Part shown: positions 8,951-18,327 of the stretch, one piece after another
Numbering within the stretch: position 1 is the first letter of the stretch
Layout: each line of letters opens with the position of its first letter
Assembly: GCF_024585165.1 (NCBI RefSeq)
Contig: NZ_CP029008.1
Span: forward strand, 6,033,501 to 6,097,500
Reading direction: 5' to 3'
From: Bradyrhizobium sp. WBOS07
Lineage (GTDB): Bacteria; Pseudomonadota; Alphaproteobacteria; Rhizobiales; Xanthobacteraceae
Length of the DNA stretch: 64,000 nucleotides
The notes under the pieces: model-generated
What the model was told of the DNA's origin: nothing
The model's database searches: none
What the model saw: only the letters and a program-made list of their open reading frames with translations
Made by a program: the position numbers and the translations under genes

Positions 8951-9038
8951 GTAGGGTGGGCAAAGGCGTATTTGCGCCGTGCCCACGCAACGGAAGTCGT
9001 GGGCACGGTGCGCAAGAGCGCACCTTTGCCCATCCTAC
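8951..9038. repeat. Dispersed inverted repeat (GTAGGGTGGGCAAAG family), copy 1
   Basis: An 88-bp imperfect palindrome. The left arm starts GTAGGGTGGGCAAAGGCG and the right arm ends CCTTTGCCCATCCTAC, with inner arms GCCGTGCCCACG and CGTGGGCACGG. A second copy is at 29049-29138. It fills most of the gap between the chemoreceptor gene and the next operon; the rest of this 265-bp gap shows nothing recognizable. Confidence 0.85.
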
Positions 9039-9175
9039 AAGACTGCCCTTGTGGCGCTCCATCCGGGCTACCGCGTAGTCGGGATACTTCCTAGGCACGC
9101 GCTGCCCGTTGTTAGTGCTTGATCGCACCCACATCAGGTGTTCTGCTCAAAAAAGCTGCTGGAGCACCGCATCCC

Positions 9176-12100
9176 GTGTCGATCTACGTCGCATTGCATC
9201 ACGTCACGCACTACAAATACGACCGTCCGATCGACCTCGGTCCGCAGACCATCCGCCTGCGCCCGGCGCCGCATACGCGCACGCCGGTCCTGAGCTATTC
9301 GCTCAAGGTCACGCCCTCCAATCATTTCGTGAACTGGCAGCAGGATCCGCAAGGCAACTGGCTCGCCCGCTACGTCTTCCCCGAGAAGACCACCGAATTG
9401 AAGATCGAGGTCGACTTCACCGCGCAGATGACGGTGGTCAATCCGTTTGACTTCTTCGTCGAGCCGTACGCTGACAGCTTTCCGTTCGAGTACCCGAAAG
9501 ATCTCAAGACCGAGCTCGCGCCGTATCTCGAGACGGTCAAGCCCGACCGCCTGTTTGCGAAATATCTGGACTCGATCCCGCAGGAGGCTCCGAACACCGT
9601 CAACTTCCTGGTCGAGCTCAATCGCGAGCTGCAGAAGAAGATCCGCTACATCATCCGGATGGAGCCGGGCGTGCAGACGCCGGAGGAGACGCTCGCCTCG
9701 TCCGCCGGGTCATGCCGGGATTCCGCGTGGCTGCTGATCCAGACCTTCCGCCATCTCGGGCTCGCCGCGCGCTTCGTCTCCGGCTATCTCGTCCAGATCC
9801 GCCCCGACATCGATCCGATCGAAGGGCCGCCGGAAGTGGAGAACGACTTCACCGACCTGCACGCCTGGGCCGAGGTCTATCTGCCCGGCGCCGGCTGGAT
9901 CGGCTTCGACGCGACCTCCGGCATGCTCGCGGGCGAGGGCCACATCCCGGTCGCCGCCACGCCGCATTATCGCTCGGCCGCGCCGATTTCGGGCGGCGCG
10001 GGCTTTGCCGAGGTCGAGTTCGCCTTCGACATGAGCGTGAAGCGCATCCGCGAGGCGCCGCGCATCACGAAGCCTTTCTCCGACGAATCCTGGGCGCGGC
10101 TCGACGATCTCGGCGAGCAGGTGGACGGCGATCTCGCGAGCGCGGACGTGCGGCTCACCATGGGCGGCGAGCCGACCTTCGTCTCGGTCGACGATCTCGA
10201 AGCGGCGGAGTGGAACACGGAAGCCGTCGGCCCGACCAAGCGCGCGCTTGGCGACGACCTGATCCGCCGCCTGCGCACGCGCTTCGGCTCGGGCGGTCTT
10301 CTGCATTACGGCCAGGGCAAATGGTATCCGGGCGAGAGCCTGCCGCGCTGGGCCTTCGGCCTGTACTGGCGCAAGGACGGCGTGCCGATCTGGAAGAACG
10401 CCGACCTGATCGCCAGCATCGAGCATCCGCGGCGCGCCGAGGTGAGGCAAGCCGAGACCTTCATGGAGGCCACCGCAGCACGGCTCGGGCTCGACTCCGG
10501 CTACATCATCCCGGCTTACGAGGACACGGCCTACTGGCTCCAGAAGGAAGCCGAGCTTCCCGTCAACGTCGATCCCACCGACTCCAGACTGTCCGACCCG
10601 GAGGCGCGCGCGCGCATGGCGCGCGTGTTCGACGAGGGGCTGAATACGCCGCGCGGCTTCGTGCTGCCGGTGCAGCGCTGGAACGCGCCGCCGCGCTGGC
10701 GCAGCGAGCGCTGGGCTCTCCGGCGCAACCATCTGTTCCTGATGCCCGGCGATTCACCGCTCGGCCTGCGCCTGCCGCTCGGCTCGCTCGGATACGTGCC
10801 GCCCAACCAATATCCCTACATCGTCGAACAGGATCCGATGGAGGCGCGGGAAAAGCTGCCGGTGTTCACGCATCCCGCGCGCCCGGAAACCCCGCCGCGG
10901 GCCGCGCCTGAAGATCTCAACACCTCCGTCCCCGTGCGCACCGCGCTGTCGGTGGAAGTCCGCGACGGCGTCATCTGCGCCTTCATGCCGCCGGTCGAGC
11001 GCATCGAGGATTATCTCGAGCTGGTCGCCGTGCTCGAAGGCACCGCCGAGGAGCTGCAGCTCCCCGTCCATGTCGAAGGCTATCCACCGCCGTTCGATCC
11101 GCGCATCGAGGTGATCAAGGTGACGCCCGATCCCGGTGTCATCGAAATCAACATCCAGCCGGCGAAGAACTGGCGCGAGGCGGTTGAGATCACCACCGGC
11201 CTCTACGAGGATGCCGGCAAGGTCCGTCTCGGCGCCAACCGCTTCCTGGTCGACGGCCGCCACACGGGCACCGGCGGCGGCAATCACGTTGTGGTCGGCG
11301 GCTCCAGCCCGCAGGACTCGCCATTCCTGCGCCGGCCGGATCTGCTCAAGAGCCTCGTCCTGTATTGGCAGCGGCATCCGTCGCTGTCCTACTTCTTCTC
11401 CGGCCTGTTCATCGGCCCGACCAGCCAGGCGCCGCGCATCGACGAAGCTCGGCATGACAGCATCTACGAGCTCGAGGTCGCGCTCTCGCACGTGCCGCCG
11501 CCGGGCACTCAGGCGCCGCTGTGGCTGGTCGACCGCCTGTTTCGACATCTGCTCGTCGACATCACCGGCAATACCCACCGCGCCGAGATCTGCATCGACA
11601 AGCTCTATTCGCCGGAGGGACCGACCGGCCGGCTCGGCCTCGTCGAGTTCCGCGCGCTCGAAATGCCGCCGGATCCGCGCATGTCGCTGGCGCAGCAGCT
11701 GTTGATCCGCGCGCTGATCGCAAAATTCTGGCGCGAGCCGCAACACGGCAAGTTCGTGCGCTGGGGCACCGCGCTGCATGACCGCTTCATGCTGCCGCAT
11801 TTCATCTGGGACGATTTTCTGGACGTGCTCTCCGAGCTCAAGCAGTTCGGTTACCCCTTCGAGCCGGAATGGTATCTGGCGCAGCTCGAATTCCGCTTTC
11901 CCGCCTTCGGACGCGTCCATCATGGCGGCGTGACGCTGGAGCTGCGCCAGGCGCTGGAGCCTTGGCACGTGCTGGGCGAGGAGGGATCGGCCGGCGGCAC
12001 CGTGCGCTATGTCGATTCATCGGTCGAGCGGCTCCAGGTCAAGGCGGAAGGGTTCGTCGAGGGCCGCCACATCGTCACCTGCAACGGCCGCCGCCTGCCG

Positions 12101-12445
12101 ATGACCTCGACCGGCCGCTCGGCCGAGGCCGTGGCCGGCGTCCGCTTCAAGGCCTGGCAGCCGGCTTCCGGCCTGCATCCGACCATCCCGGTCCACGCGC
12201 CGCTGACCTTCGACCTGATCGACAGCTGGAACGGCCGCTCGCTCGGCGGCTGCGTCTATCATGTCGCCCACCCGGGCGGGCGCAGCTACGACACCAAGCC
12301 GGTCAACACCTATGAAGCCGAGGCGCGGCGGCTGGCGCGTTTTCAGGACCACGGCCATACGCCGGGGCCCATCCAGCCACCGCCGGAGGAACGCACAAAT
12401 GAGTTCCCCCTGACCCTCGACTTGCGGACCCCGCTCCTGCAATGA
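9176..12445 (+). CDS. DUF2126 protein with N-terminal transglutaminase-like domain
   Basis: About 1,089 residues. Residues 1-280 form a bacterial transglutaminase N-domain plus a transglutaminase-like core with the triad cysteine in [13 protein letters not shown], histidine in [10 protein letters not shown] and aspartate in [10 protein letters not shown]. The remaining roughly 800 residues are the large DUF2126 region, with [13 protein letters not shown] and the [10 protein letters not shown] segment. The GTG at 9176 begins the conserved [16 protein letters not shown]. It is first in an operon with the ATP-grasp/alpha-E gene 27 bp downstream and a second transglutaminase-like gene. This set is conserved across many bacteria and has been predicted to make or modify peptides; no substrate is known. 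Confidence 0.88.
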   Translation: MSIYVALHHVTHYKYDRPIDLGPQTIRLRPAPHTRTPVLSYSLKVTPSNHFVNWQQDPQGNWLARYVFPEKTTELKIEVDFTAQMTVVNPFDFFVEPYADSFPFEYPKDLKTELAPYLETVKPDRLFAKYLDSIPQEAPNTVNFLVELNRELQKKIRYIIRMEPGVQTPEETLASSAGSCRDSAWLLIQTFRHLGLAARFVSGYLVQIRPDIDPIEGPPEVENDFTDLHAWAEVYLPGAGWIGFDATSGMLAGEGHIPVAATPHYRSAAPISGGAGFAEVEFAFDMSVKRIREAPRITKPFSDESWARLDDLGEQVDGDLASADVRLTMGGEPTFVSVDDLEAAEWNTEAVGPTKRALGDDLIRRLRTRFGSGGLLHYGQGKWYPGESLPRWAFGLYWRKDGVPIWKNADLIASIEHPRRAEVRQAETFMEATAARLGLDSGYIIPAYEDTAYWLQKEAELPVNVDPTDSRLSDPEARARMARVFDEGLNTPRGFVLPVQRWNAPPRWRSERWALRRNHLFLMPGDSPLGLRLPLGSLGYVPPNQYPYIVEQDPMEAREKLPVFTHPARPETPPRAAPEDLNTSVPVRTALSVEVRDGVICAFMPPVERIEDYLELVAVLEGTAEELQLPVHVEGYPPPFDPRIEVIKVTPDPGVIEINIQPAKNWREAVEITTGLYEDAGKVRLGANRFLVDGRHTGTGGGNHVVVGGSSPQDSPFLRRPDLLKSLVLYWQRHPSLSYFFSGLFIGPTSQAPRIDEARHDSIYELEVALSHVPPPGTQAPLWLVDRLFRHLLVDITGNTHRAEICIDKLYSPEGPTGRLGLVEFRALEMPPDPRMSLAQQLLIRALIAKFWREPQHGKFVRWGTALHDRFMLPHFIWDDFLDVLSELKQFGYPFEPEWYLAQLEFRFPAFGRVHHGGVTLELRQALEPWHVLGEEGSAGGTVRYVDSSVERLQVKAEGFVEGRHIVTCNGRRLPMTSTGRSAEAVAGVRFKAWQPASGLHPTIPVHAPLTFDLIDSWNGRSLGGCVYHVAHPGGRSYDTKPVNTYEAEARRLARFQDHGHTPGPIQPPPEERTNEFPLTLDLRTPLLQ

Positions 12446-12472
12446 GTATGATGGTGGGGCAGGGAGAGGCGC

Positions 12473-15010
12473 ATGGCCGAGGGCGCAGCCGAACAGGACG
12501 ACAAGGCGGGTAGGGCGCCAGCACAACGTGAGAGCCCGCGTGACGGCCAGCGCCGCTTCGCGCAATGGGTCCGCGACTATCGCCGCCTGCCCGGCATTCC
12601 GGACGAGTTCTTAGGGCCCGACGGCGCCCCGCGCGCGGTCTGGAGCCGCTTCTTCGAGGCCTTCGGCGCGCTCGCGCCCGACGAGATCGAGCGGCGATTC
12701 GGCATGGCCGACCGCCACCTCCGCGAGGCCGGGGTCACCTACCGGGCCCCCGGTGACAGCGCCGACCGGCCCTGGTCGATCAGCCACCTGCCGCTTTTGA
12801 TCGACGAGGCCGACTGGCAGCAGCTCTGCGCCGGCATCACCCAGCGCGCCGAACTGCTGGAGCGCGTGCTGCGCGACCTCTATGGCGAGGGACGCCTGGT
12901 CGCCGAGGGCGCGCTGCCCGCGGCCGCGATCGCCGGCAGCCCCGAATACCTCCGTCCCGTCTGCGGCGTACCGCCGCCGGGCGGGCGCTATCTGTCGCTC
13001 TATGCCGCCGATGTCGGCCGCGGGCCCGACGGCCGCTGGTGGGTGCTCGGCGACCGCACCCAGGCGCCATCGGGCGCGGGCTACGCGCTGGAGAACCGCC
13101 TGGTGCTCTCGCGCGCCTTCTCCGACCTCTACAAGTCGATGAACGTGCCGCGCGTCGCACCGTTCTTCGAAGCCTTTCGCGACAGTCTTCGCGCGCGCGC
13201 CGACCGTGACGAGCCGCGCATCGGCGTGCTGACGCCGGGCAGCTTCAGCGAGACCTATTTCGAGCATGCGACGCTGGCGCGCTATCTCGGCTTCCTGCTG
13301 GTCGAGGGCGACGATCTCGCCGTCAGCGACAACCGCATCCACATCCGCACCGTCGCCGGCCTCAAGCGGCTCGATGTGCTATTGCGGCGCGTGGATTCCA
13401 ATTCGCTCGATCCGCTAGAGCTCGATGCGTCCTCGCATCTCGGCGTGCCCGGCCTGATCGACGTGCTGCGCAAGGACGGCGTCGTCGTCGCTAACATGCC
13501 GGGCTCCGGCGTCCTGGAGGCGCGGGCGCTGCTCGGCTTCCTGCCGGCGCTCAGCCGCCGCCTGCTCGGCGAAGAGCTGAAGATGCCGCATATCGCGACC
13601 TGGTGGTGCGGCCAGCGCGTCGCGCGCGAGGAGGTGCTGGCGCGGCTCGACGAGGTCGCGATCGAAGGCGCCTACGGGCGCGGCGTGCCCGGCTTCGACC
13701 AGAGTGGTCCGGTGCTCGCGAGCGAGCTCGATGCGGGCGACCGCCAGCGCCTGGTCGATGCCATCACGGCGCGCGGCATGGATTATGTCGGCCAGGAGGT
13801 GGTGCGGCTCTCGACCATGCCGGTGTGGGAGCAGGGCCAGATCACGCCGCGTCCCTTCGTGCTGCGCGTGTTCGCGGCGGCGACGCCGGACGGCTGGGCC
13901 ATCATGCCCGGCGGCTTCTGCCGCATCGCCGAGCAGCCGGACGCGCGTGCGGTGTCGATGGGCGACGGTGCTCGTGCCGCCGACGTCTGGGTCGTCTCCG
14001 ACAAGCAGGTCCCGACCGCGACCTTGCTGCCGGCGACCGACAAGGTCCGCATCCGCCGCATCGCCGGCGTGCTGCCGAGCCGTGCCGCCGACAACCTGTT
14101 CTGGCTCGGCCGCTATCTCGAACGCGCCGAGGCAACGCTGCGCCTCGTGCGCGCCTTGGGCTCGCCGAGCGGGCCCAACAAGGGCACGGCGGCCTCGCTG
14201 CAATCGGCCGAACGGATCCAGCGCCTGCTGGTGGCCTGGGGCGCGGTCTCGCAGACCTCGCGCGCGGCCGCGGGGCGCATCGTCGCCGAAGCGCTGCAGA
14301 GCGAGGCGCGTTTCGGCTCGGCGCTGTCGCTGGTGCGCGCGGCACAGCGCACGGCGACCTCCTTGCGCGAGCGGCTGTCGCCCGATGCCTGGCAGGTCAT
14401 CACCGAGATGGCCGAGCGCCTTGCCTATGAGGTCGAGGACGACGACAGCGTGCTGAGCGCGGCCGAGCTGACCTTGCAGGAGCTGGCGAGCTTCGCTGGC
14501 CTGGCGCAAGAGAACATGAACCGTGCCGCCGGCTGGCGTTTCCTCGACATCGGCCGCCGCATCGAGCGCGCCATCAACACCACGCGCTTCACGCGGCAAT
14601 TCGCCTATGACGAGGCCGGCGACGAGGATCTCGACATCCTGCTGACGCTGGTGGATTGCCAGATCACCTATCGCTCGCGCTATCTGCTGGCGCCGCTGCT
14701 GGCGCCGGTGCGCGACCTCGCCGTGCTCGATCCCTACAATCCGCGCTCGGTGGCGTTTCAGGTGACGACGCTGAACGAGCATATTGAAGCGCTGCCGAGC
14801 CTAAAGGAGCACGGCCTGATCGAGAAGCCGCAACGGCTCGCGATAGCGATGCAGGCGATGCTGGCAACGGCAGTGGCCGAGAAGCTCGAGGTCAAGATGC
14901 TGTTTGCGCTGGAGCAGGACCTGCTCGGCCTCGCCGATGCGATCGGGCAGCACTACTTCCCGCATGGCCCCAATGCTGCCCGGCCGGAAAAGTTGACGGG
15001 GCTGGCGTGA
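12473..15010 (+). CDS. Circularly permuted ATP-grasp protein fused to an alpha-E domain
   Basis: 845 residues. Residues about 60-500 match the circularly permuted ATP-grasp family (COG2308 type), with GVLTPGSFSETYFEH, LLVEGDDLAVSDNRI and a late FVLRVFAAATPDGW block. Residues about 515-830 are an alpha-helical alpha-E domain beginning LPSRAADNLFWLGRYLERAE. In many genomes these are two adjacent genes; here they are one chain. ATP-grasp enzymes ligate amines to carboxylates through acyl phosphates, so a peptide ligase is the reasonable inference. The start at 12473 has GGGAGAGG upstream. Its stop overlaps the next gene as GTGA. Confidence 0.88.
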   Translation: MAEGAAEQDDKAGRAPAQRESPRDGQRRFAQWVRDYRRLPGIPDEFLGPDGAPRAVWSRFFEAFGALAPDEIERRFGMADRHLREAGVTYRAPGDSADRPWSISHLPLLIDEADWQQLCAGITQRAELLERVLRDLYGEGRLVAEGALPAAAIAGSPEYLRPVCGVPPPGGRYLSLYAADVGRGPDGRWWVLGDRTQAPSGAGYALENRLVLSRAFSDLYKSMNVPRVAPFFEAFRDSLRARADRDEPRIGVLTPGSFSETYFEHATLARYLGFLLVEGDDLAVSDNRIHIRTVAGLKRLDVLLRRVDSNSLDPLELDASSHLGVPGLIDVLRKDGVVVANMPGSGVLEARALLGFLPALSRRLLGEELKMPHIATWWCGQRVAREEVLARLDEVAIEGAYGRGVPGFDQSGPVLASELDAGDRQRLVDAITARGMDYVGQEVVRLSTMPVWEQGQITPRPFVLRVFAAATPDGWAIMPGGFCRIAEQPDARAVSMGDGARAADVWVVSDKQVPTATLLPATDKVRIRRIAGVLPSRAADNLFWLGRYLERAEATLRLVRALGSPSGPNKGTAASLQSAERIQRLLVAWGAVSQTSRAAAGRIVAEALQSEARFGSALSLVRAAQRTATSLRERLSPDAWQVITEMAERLAYEVEDDDSVLSAAELTLQELASFAGLAQENMNRAAGWRFLDIGRRIERAINTTRFTRQFAYDEAGDEDLDILLTLVDCQITYRSRYLLAPLLAPVRDLAVLDPYNPRSVAFQVTTLNEHIEALPSLKEHGLIEKPQRLAIAMQAMLATAVAEKLEVKMLFALEQDLLGLADAIGQHYFPHGPNAARPEKLTGLA

Positions 15011-15885
15011 TCTACGACATACGTCACGTCACCACGTACGAATACGAGAGTCCCGTCAGCTTCGCCCGCTGCACGCTGCGGCTGGAGCCGAGAGGCGGCG
15101 GCGGCCAGGAGCTAATCTCGCACAATGTCGAGATCCGTCCGCGCCCTGCCGAGCGCAATGCGCGGCACGATTTCTTCGGCACGCTGACCGAGAGCATCGT
15201 GATCCAGGCCGCGCATCGCAACCTGCGGATCGACTCGCGTTCGCGCGTCGCCGTATCACGTCAGCCGCCGCCGCGCGACGCCGTCAGTCCGCCCTGGGAA
15301 AGCATCCGTGACCTCGCCTTCGAAGCGACCAGCCTCGGGCCGTCCTCGCCGATCGGTTATGTCTTTGCCAGCCCGCTGGTGCCGGTGCTGCGCCCGGTCA
15401 GCGCCTATGCGAGTTCGAGCTTTGCGCCCGGCGCGGGCATCCTCCAAGGCGCGGTCGACCTCATGCACCGTATCCGCGCCGACTTCCGCTACGACGCCAA
15501 GGCGACGGTGATCTCGACCCCGCTCGGCGAGGTCTTCGACAAGCGCCATGGCGTCTGTCAGGATTTTGCCCATGTGATGATCGCGGGGCTGCGCGGGCTC
15601 GGTCTGCCGGCGGCCTATGTCAGCGGCTATTTGCGCACCATTCCAGCGCCGGGCCAGCCGCGCCTGCAGGGCGCCGATGCCACCCATGCCTGGGTCTCGC
15701 TGTGGTGCGGGGCCGAGCTCGGCTGGGTGGATTTCGATCCGACCAACGATCTCCTGATCGGCAACGACCATATCGTGCTCGCGGTCGGGCGCGACTTTTC
15801 CGATGTCTCGCCGATCGACGGCATCATCGTCGGCTCGCCCAAGCAGAAGCTCGGCGTCGCCGTCGACGTGGTGCTGGTGGAGTAG
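15007..15885 (+). CDS. Transglutaminase-like cysteine protease family protein
   Basis: 292 residues: a bacterial transglutaminase N-terminal beta domain (residues 1-85, starting IYDIRHVTTYEYESPV) and a transglutaminase core with cysteine in KRHGVCQDFAHV, histidine in ATHAWVSLW and aspartate in WVDFDPTND. The GTG start at 15007 overlaps the upstream stop by 4 bp, so it is translated with the ATP-grasp/alpha-E protein. The N-terminal layout matches that of the DUF2126 protein two genes upstream, so the operon carries two such active sites. Probable role: peptide bond cleavage or acyl transfer on the product of the ligase; unproven. Confidence 0.88.
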   Translation: MIYDIRHVTTYEYESPVSFARCTLRLEPRGGGGQELISHNVEIRPRPAERNARHDFFGTLTESIVIQAAHRNLRIDSRSRVAVSRQPPPRDAVSPPWESIRDLAFEATSLGPSSPIGYVFASPLVPVLRPVSAYASSSFAPGAGILQGAVDLMHRIRADFRYDAKATVISTPLGEVFDKRHGVCQDFAHVMIAGLRGLGLPAAYVSGYLRTIPAPGQPRLQGADATHAWVSLWCGAELGWVDFDPTNDLLIGNDHIVLAVGRDFSDVSPIDGIIVGSPKQKLGVAVDVVLVE

Positions 15886-15912
15886 GCGGCTTGCGTGGCT
15901 GATTGGCTCCGG

Positions 15913-16737
15913 TCACCGAACCATGGTCTCGCGATCCCAGGCCTTGTAGTCGGGCGAACCCTGGGTGCGGATCGGGCCGTCGTAGCCGTATTCCACCATG
16001 TGGACGGTGACATAGTCGTCCCCGAAGAATGCGACGCCGTAGGATTGCGGCAGGTCGCAGGCGCTCAGCAGCTTGGTCTCCGAAAAGAGCGGATAGCTCG
16101 CATGGTTGGTGCCCCGCAGCGACGAGACGGGCACGCCGGCAATCGAGCCGGCGAGCGGCAAGTGGCAATGCCCGAAGAAGACGTGGCGGATCTTGGCCCG
16201 ATGGCGATTGACGAGATGTCGGAACGGAGCCTCGTCGAGCAGGCCGATCTGGTCGAACGGGACGAGATGCACCGGCATGGGATTATGATGCATAAAGAGC
16301 AGGAACGGACCGTCATGCTTGGCAAGCCGGGCCTCGAGCCAGCCCAGGCGATCGTCGCAATAGCGACCGGCATGCGTTTCCGGGTGGGCGGTGTCGAGAA
16401 ACAGGCAGCGTCCGGCGGCGGTATCATGAACGCCCTGGACGAAGCCGTTGTCGTCGGCGAGGTCGGGAAACACGCTCAGGAAGGCGGCGCGCCGGTCGTG
16501 GTTGCCGATGCACAGCCGGACCGGCAGCGGATATTCGTCGAGGCGCTGCTTGAGCCATTGATAGTCGGCGAGGTCGCCCCAATCCGAGAGATCGCCGGTG
16601 ATGACCATCAGCTCGGCGTCATGATGATCCTTCAGGGCATGCGCCAGCGCCCGCTCGAAATTGGCGCGCGGATCGCGGCCGCCGATGGTCGAGCCGGGCG
16701 CCGTCAGGTGAATGTCGCTCAGATGCAGCAGTTTCAT
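15913..16737 (-). CDS. Metallophosphoesterase (CpdA/GpdQ-like phosphodiesterase)
   Basis: 274 residues with the full calcineurin-like metal-site set: LSDIHL at the N-terminus, ITGDLSDWG, IGNHDRR, FMHHNPMP and FFGHCHLPL. This arrangement is shared by class III cyclic nucleotide phosphodiesterases and glycerophosphodiesterases such as GpdQ. It is downstream of a Ugp-type importer on the same strand, about 280 bp away across a repeat, which favours hydrolysis of an imported phosphodiester over cAMP turnover, but neither can be excluded. Confidence 0.8.
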   Translation of the reverse strand: MKLLHLSDIHLTAPGSTIGGRDPRANFERALAHALKDHHDAELMVITGDLSDWGDLADYQWLKQRLDEYPLPVRLCIGNHDRRAAFLSVFPDLADDNGFVQGVHDTAAGRCLFLDTAHPETHAGRYCDDRLGWLEARLAKHDGPFLLFMHHNPMPVHLVPFDQIGLLDEAPFRHLVNRHRAKIRHVFFGHCHLPLAGSIAGVPVSSLRGTNHASYPLFSETKLLSACDLPQSYGVAFFGDDYVTVHMVEYGYDGPIRTQGSPDYKAWDRETMVR

Positions 16738-16833
16738 GGCTATCTCCAGTGATTGGGGGCACGGGACGCCGGAGCGTCCCGTGCCGGGGCTATCGCAGAT
16801 GACTCGCGGCGGCGGCCTGCGCGCACGCCTCGT

Positions 16834-16961
16834 CCTTCGAGACGGCGCTTACGCGCCTCCTCAGGATGAGGCTAACTAGCGTCAGCGTCCGTTGAGACTG
16901 CTGCCGCACACTCCGCCCTCATCCTGAGGAGCCCGCCGCAAGCGGGCGTCTCGAAGGATGG
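16834..16961. repeat. Inverted pair of dispersed repeats (CCTCATCCTGAGG family), copy 1
   Basis: Two oppositely oriented units, 16834-16871 and 16917-16961. Each runs from CCTCATCCTGAGG through a GC hairpin to TCTCGAAGGATGG (or the reverse complement). Related units occur at 24549-24649 and 29155-29199. The pair fills most of the 281-bp gap between the binding-protein gene and the phosphodiesterase gene; a transcript could fold into a long hairpin here. Confidence 0.85.
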
Positions 16962-17018
16962 CCGCAGGGAAACGCTCTCAAATGCGATAGCCCTGCGTGC
17001 CGGCGGATGTCAGGACCC

Positions 17019-18299
17019 TCAGCGCGCCGCGCCGGTGGTCTTCGGCAGCAGCTTCTGCACGTCCGCGGTCATGTCGGCGAGCACGGCCTCCGGCTCCTTG
17101 GCGCGGGCGCCCGAGATGATCGAGTTGAGGTGATCCTTGATCACGTCGGTGATCTTGAGGCCGTTGTCGCCGGGGAAGGCATACCACTTGGTGAGCAGCG
17201 CGAGCTGGCTGACCGCGGTGTAGTTATTGGGGTTCTTGACGTAGAAGTCCTTCAGGTAGACGTCGTTGGCGACCTTGTTCGGCGGCATGTAACCGGTGGT
17301 TTCCGCCATGATCGCCGCGCCCTTCGGGCCGGTCCAGAACTTCACCGCTTCCCAGGCGGCGTCGCGCTTGGCCTTGTCCTTGGCGAGGATCAGCACGACA
17401 TTGCCGCCGGCCGGCAGCCTGCCGTTCGGAGAGACGACGTCCGGGAACGGGATCGTCTTCAGCGCGAACTTGCCGCCGGTCATTTGCGTGACCTTGTTGA
17501 GGTCCGAGGTCGAGGTGATGTGGAAGCCGGTCTTGCCGGAAGCGAACGCGGCGCGCATCGACGGCTGGTCGAGATTGGGCATACCGCCCTCGTTGACGAG
17601 CCGCGCGATCGTGTTGATGGCGAACTTGCCCTCCACGCCGTCGAACGCGACCTTGGTCTCGTCGGCATTGAGCATGGTGCCGCCGCGCGCGAACACCGGC
17701 GCCTGCCACAGCCAGTTGCCGGTGATGTCCCAGGCATAGGTGACGCCGTTGGTGTCGTTGCCAAGCGCCTTGATCTTCTTGGCGAGCGTGAGCAGTTCGT
17801 CCCAGGTCTTCGGCAGATTGTTGACATCGCCGCCGGCCTGCTTCACCAGGTCGAGATTGACGTAGACGATCGGCAGGGAGATCGCGAAGGGCAGGGCGTA
17901 GACCTTGCCGCCGGCGGTGCCGATGTCGTACATCGCCTGGTGGAAGCCCTGCTTGTCGAAATCCTTTTCGGCCCCGATGTAACCATCAAGAGGGGCCGGG
18001 ATGTTCTTGTCGACCAGGACGCGGATGCGGTTCAGGCCCTGGAAGGACACATCAGGCATCTGGTTGGTCACGGCCTCGCGCAGCACCTTCTGGGTGGCGT
18101 CCTCGTAGGATTCGTAAGGCGCCCGCATCGTGACCTTGATCTCCGGGTGCACCTTGGCGAATTCCTCGGCGATGCGCTTGTGCGTCTCGGTGAACAGCTC
18201 CGGATAGGGATACTGCATCACGATCTCGGTCTTTGTCTGCGCGAGCGCAGATCCGGCCACGAGCGACAAAGCCGCCGCGGCGATGATGGACTTCAGCAT
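17019..18299 (-). CDS. ABC transporter solute-binding protein, family 1 (UgpB-like)
   Basis: 426 residues with a clear Sec signal peptide (MLKSIIAAAALSLVAGSALA, cleavage before QTKTE). The mature part has the family 1 extracellular solute-binding fold, with YALPFAISLPIVYVNLDL and a C-terminal YMPPNK segment as in glycerol-3-phosphate and sugar binding proteins. It would deliver substrate to the two permeases upstream on the same strand; the gap to the second permease gene is 28 bp. The substrate is likely a glycerol phosphate, phosphodiester or sugar; sequence alone does not decide. Confidence 0.85.
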   Translation of the reverse strand: MLKSIIAAAALSLVAGSALAQTKTEIVMQYPYPELFTETHKRIAEEFAKVHPEIKVTMRAPYESYEDATQKVLREAVTNQMPDVSFQGLNRIRVLVDKNIPAPLDGYIGAEKDFDKQGFHQAMYDIGTAGGKVYALPFAISLPIVYVNLDLVKQAGGDVNNLPKTWDELLTLAKKIKALGNDTNGVTYAWDITGNWLWQAPVFARGGTMLNADETKVAFDGVEGKFAINTIARLVNEGGMPNLDQPSMRAAFASGKTGFHITSTSDLNKVTQMTGGKFALKTIPFPDVVSPNGRLPAGGNVVLILAKDKAKRDAAWEAVKFWTGPKGAAIMAETTGYMPPNKVANDVYLKDFYVKNPNNYTAVSQLALLTKWYAFPGDNGLKITDVIKDHLNSIISGARAKEPEAVLADMTADVQKLLPKTTGAAR

Positions 18300-18327
18300 G
18301 GATAGACTCCTGTTTGGGGTGGTTCGG

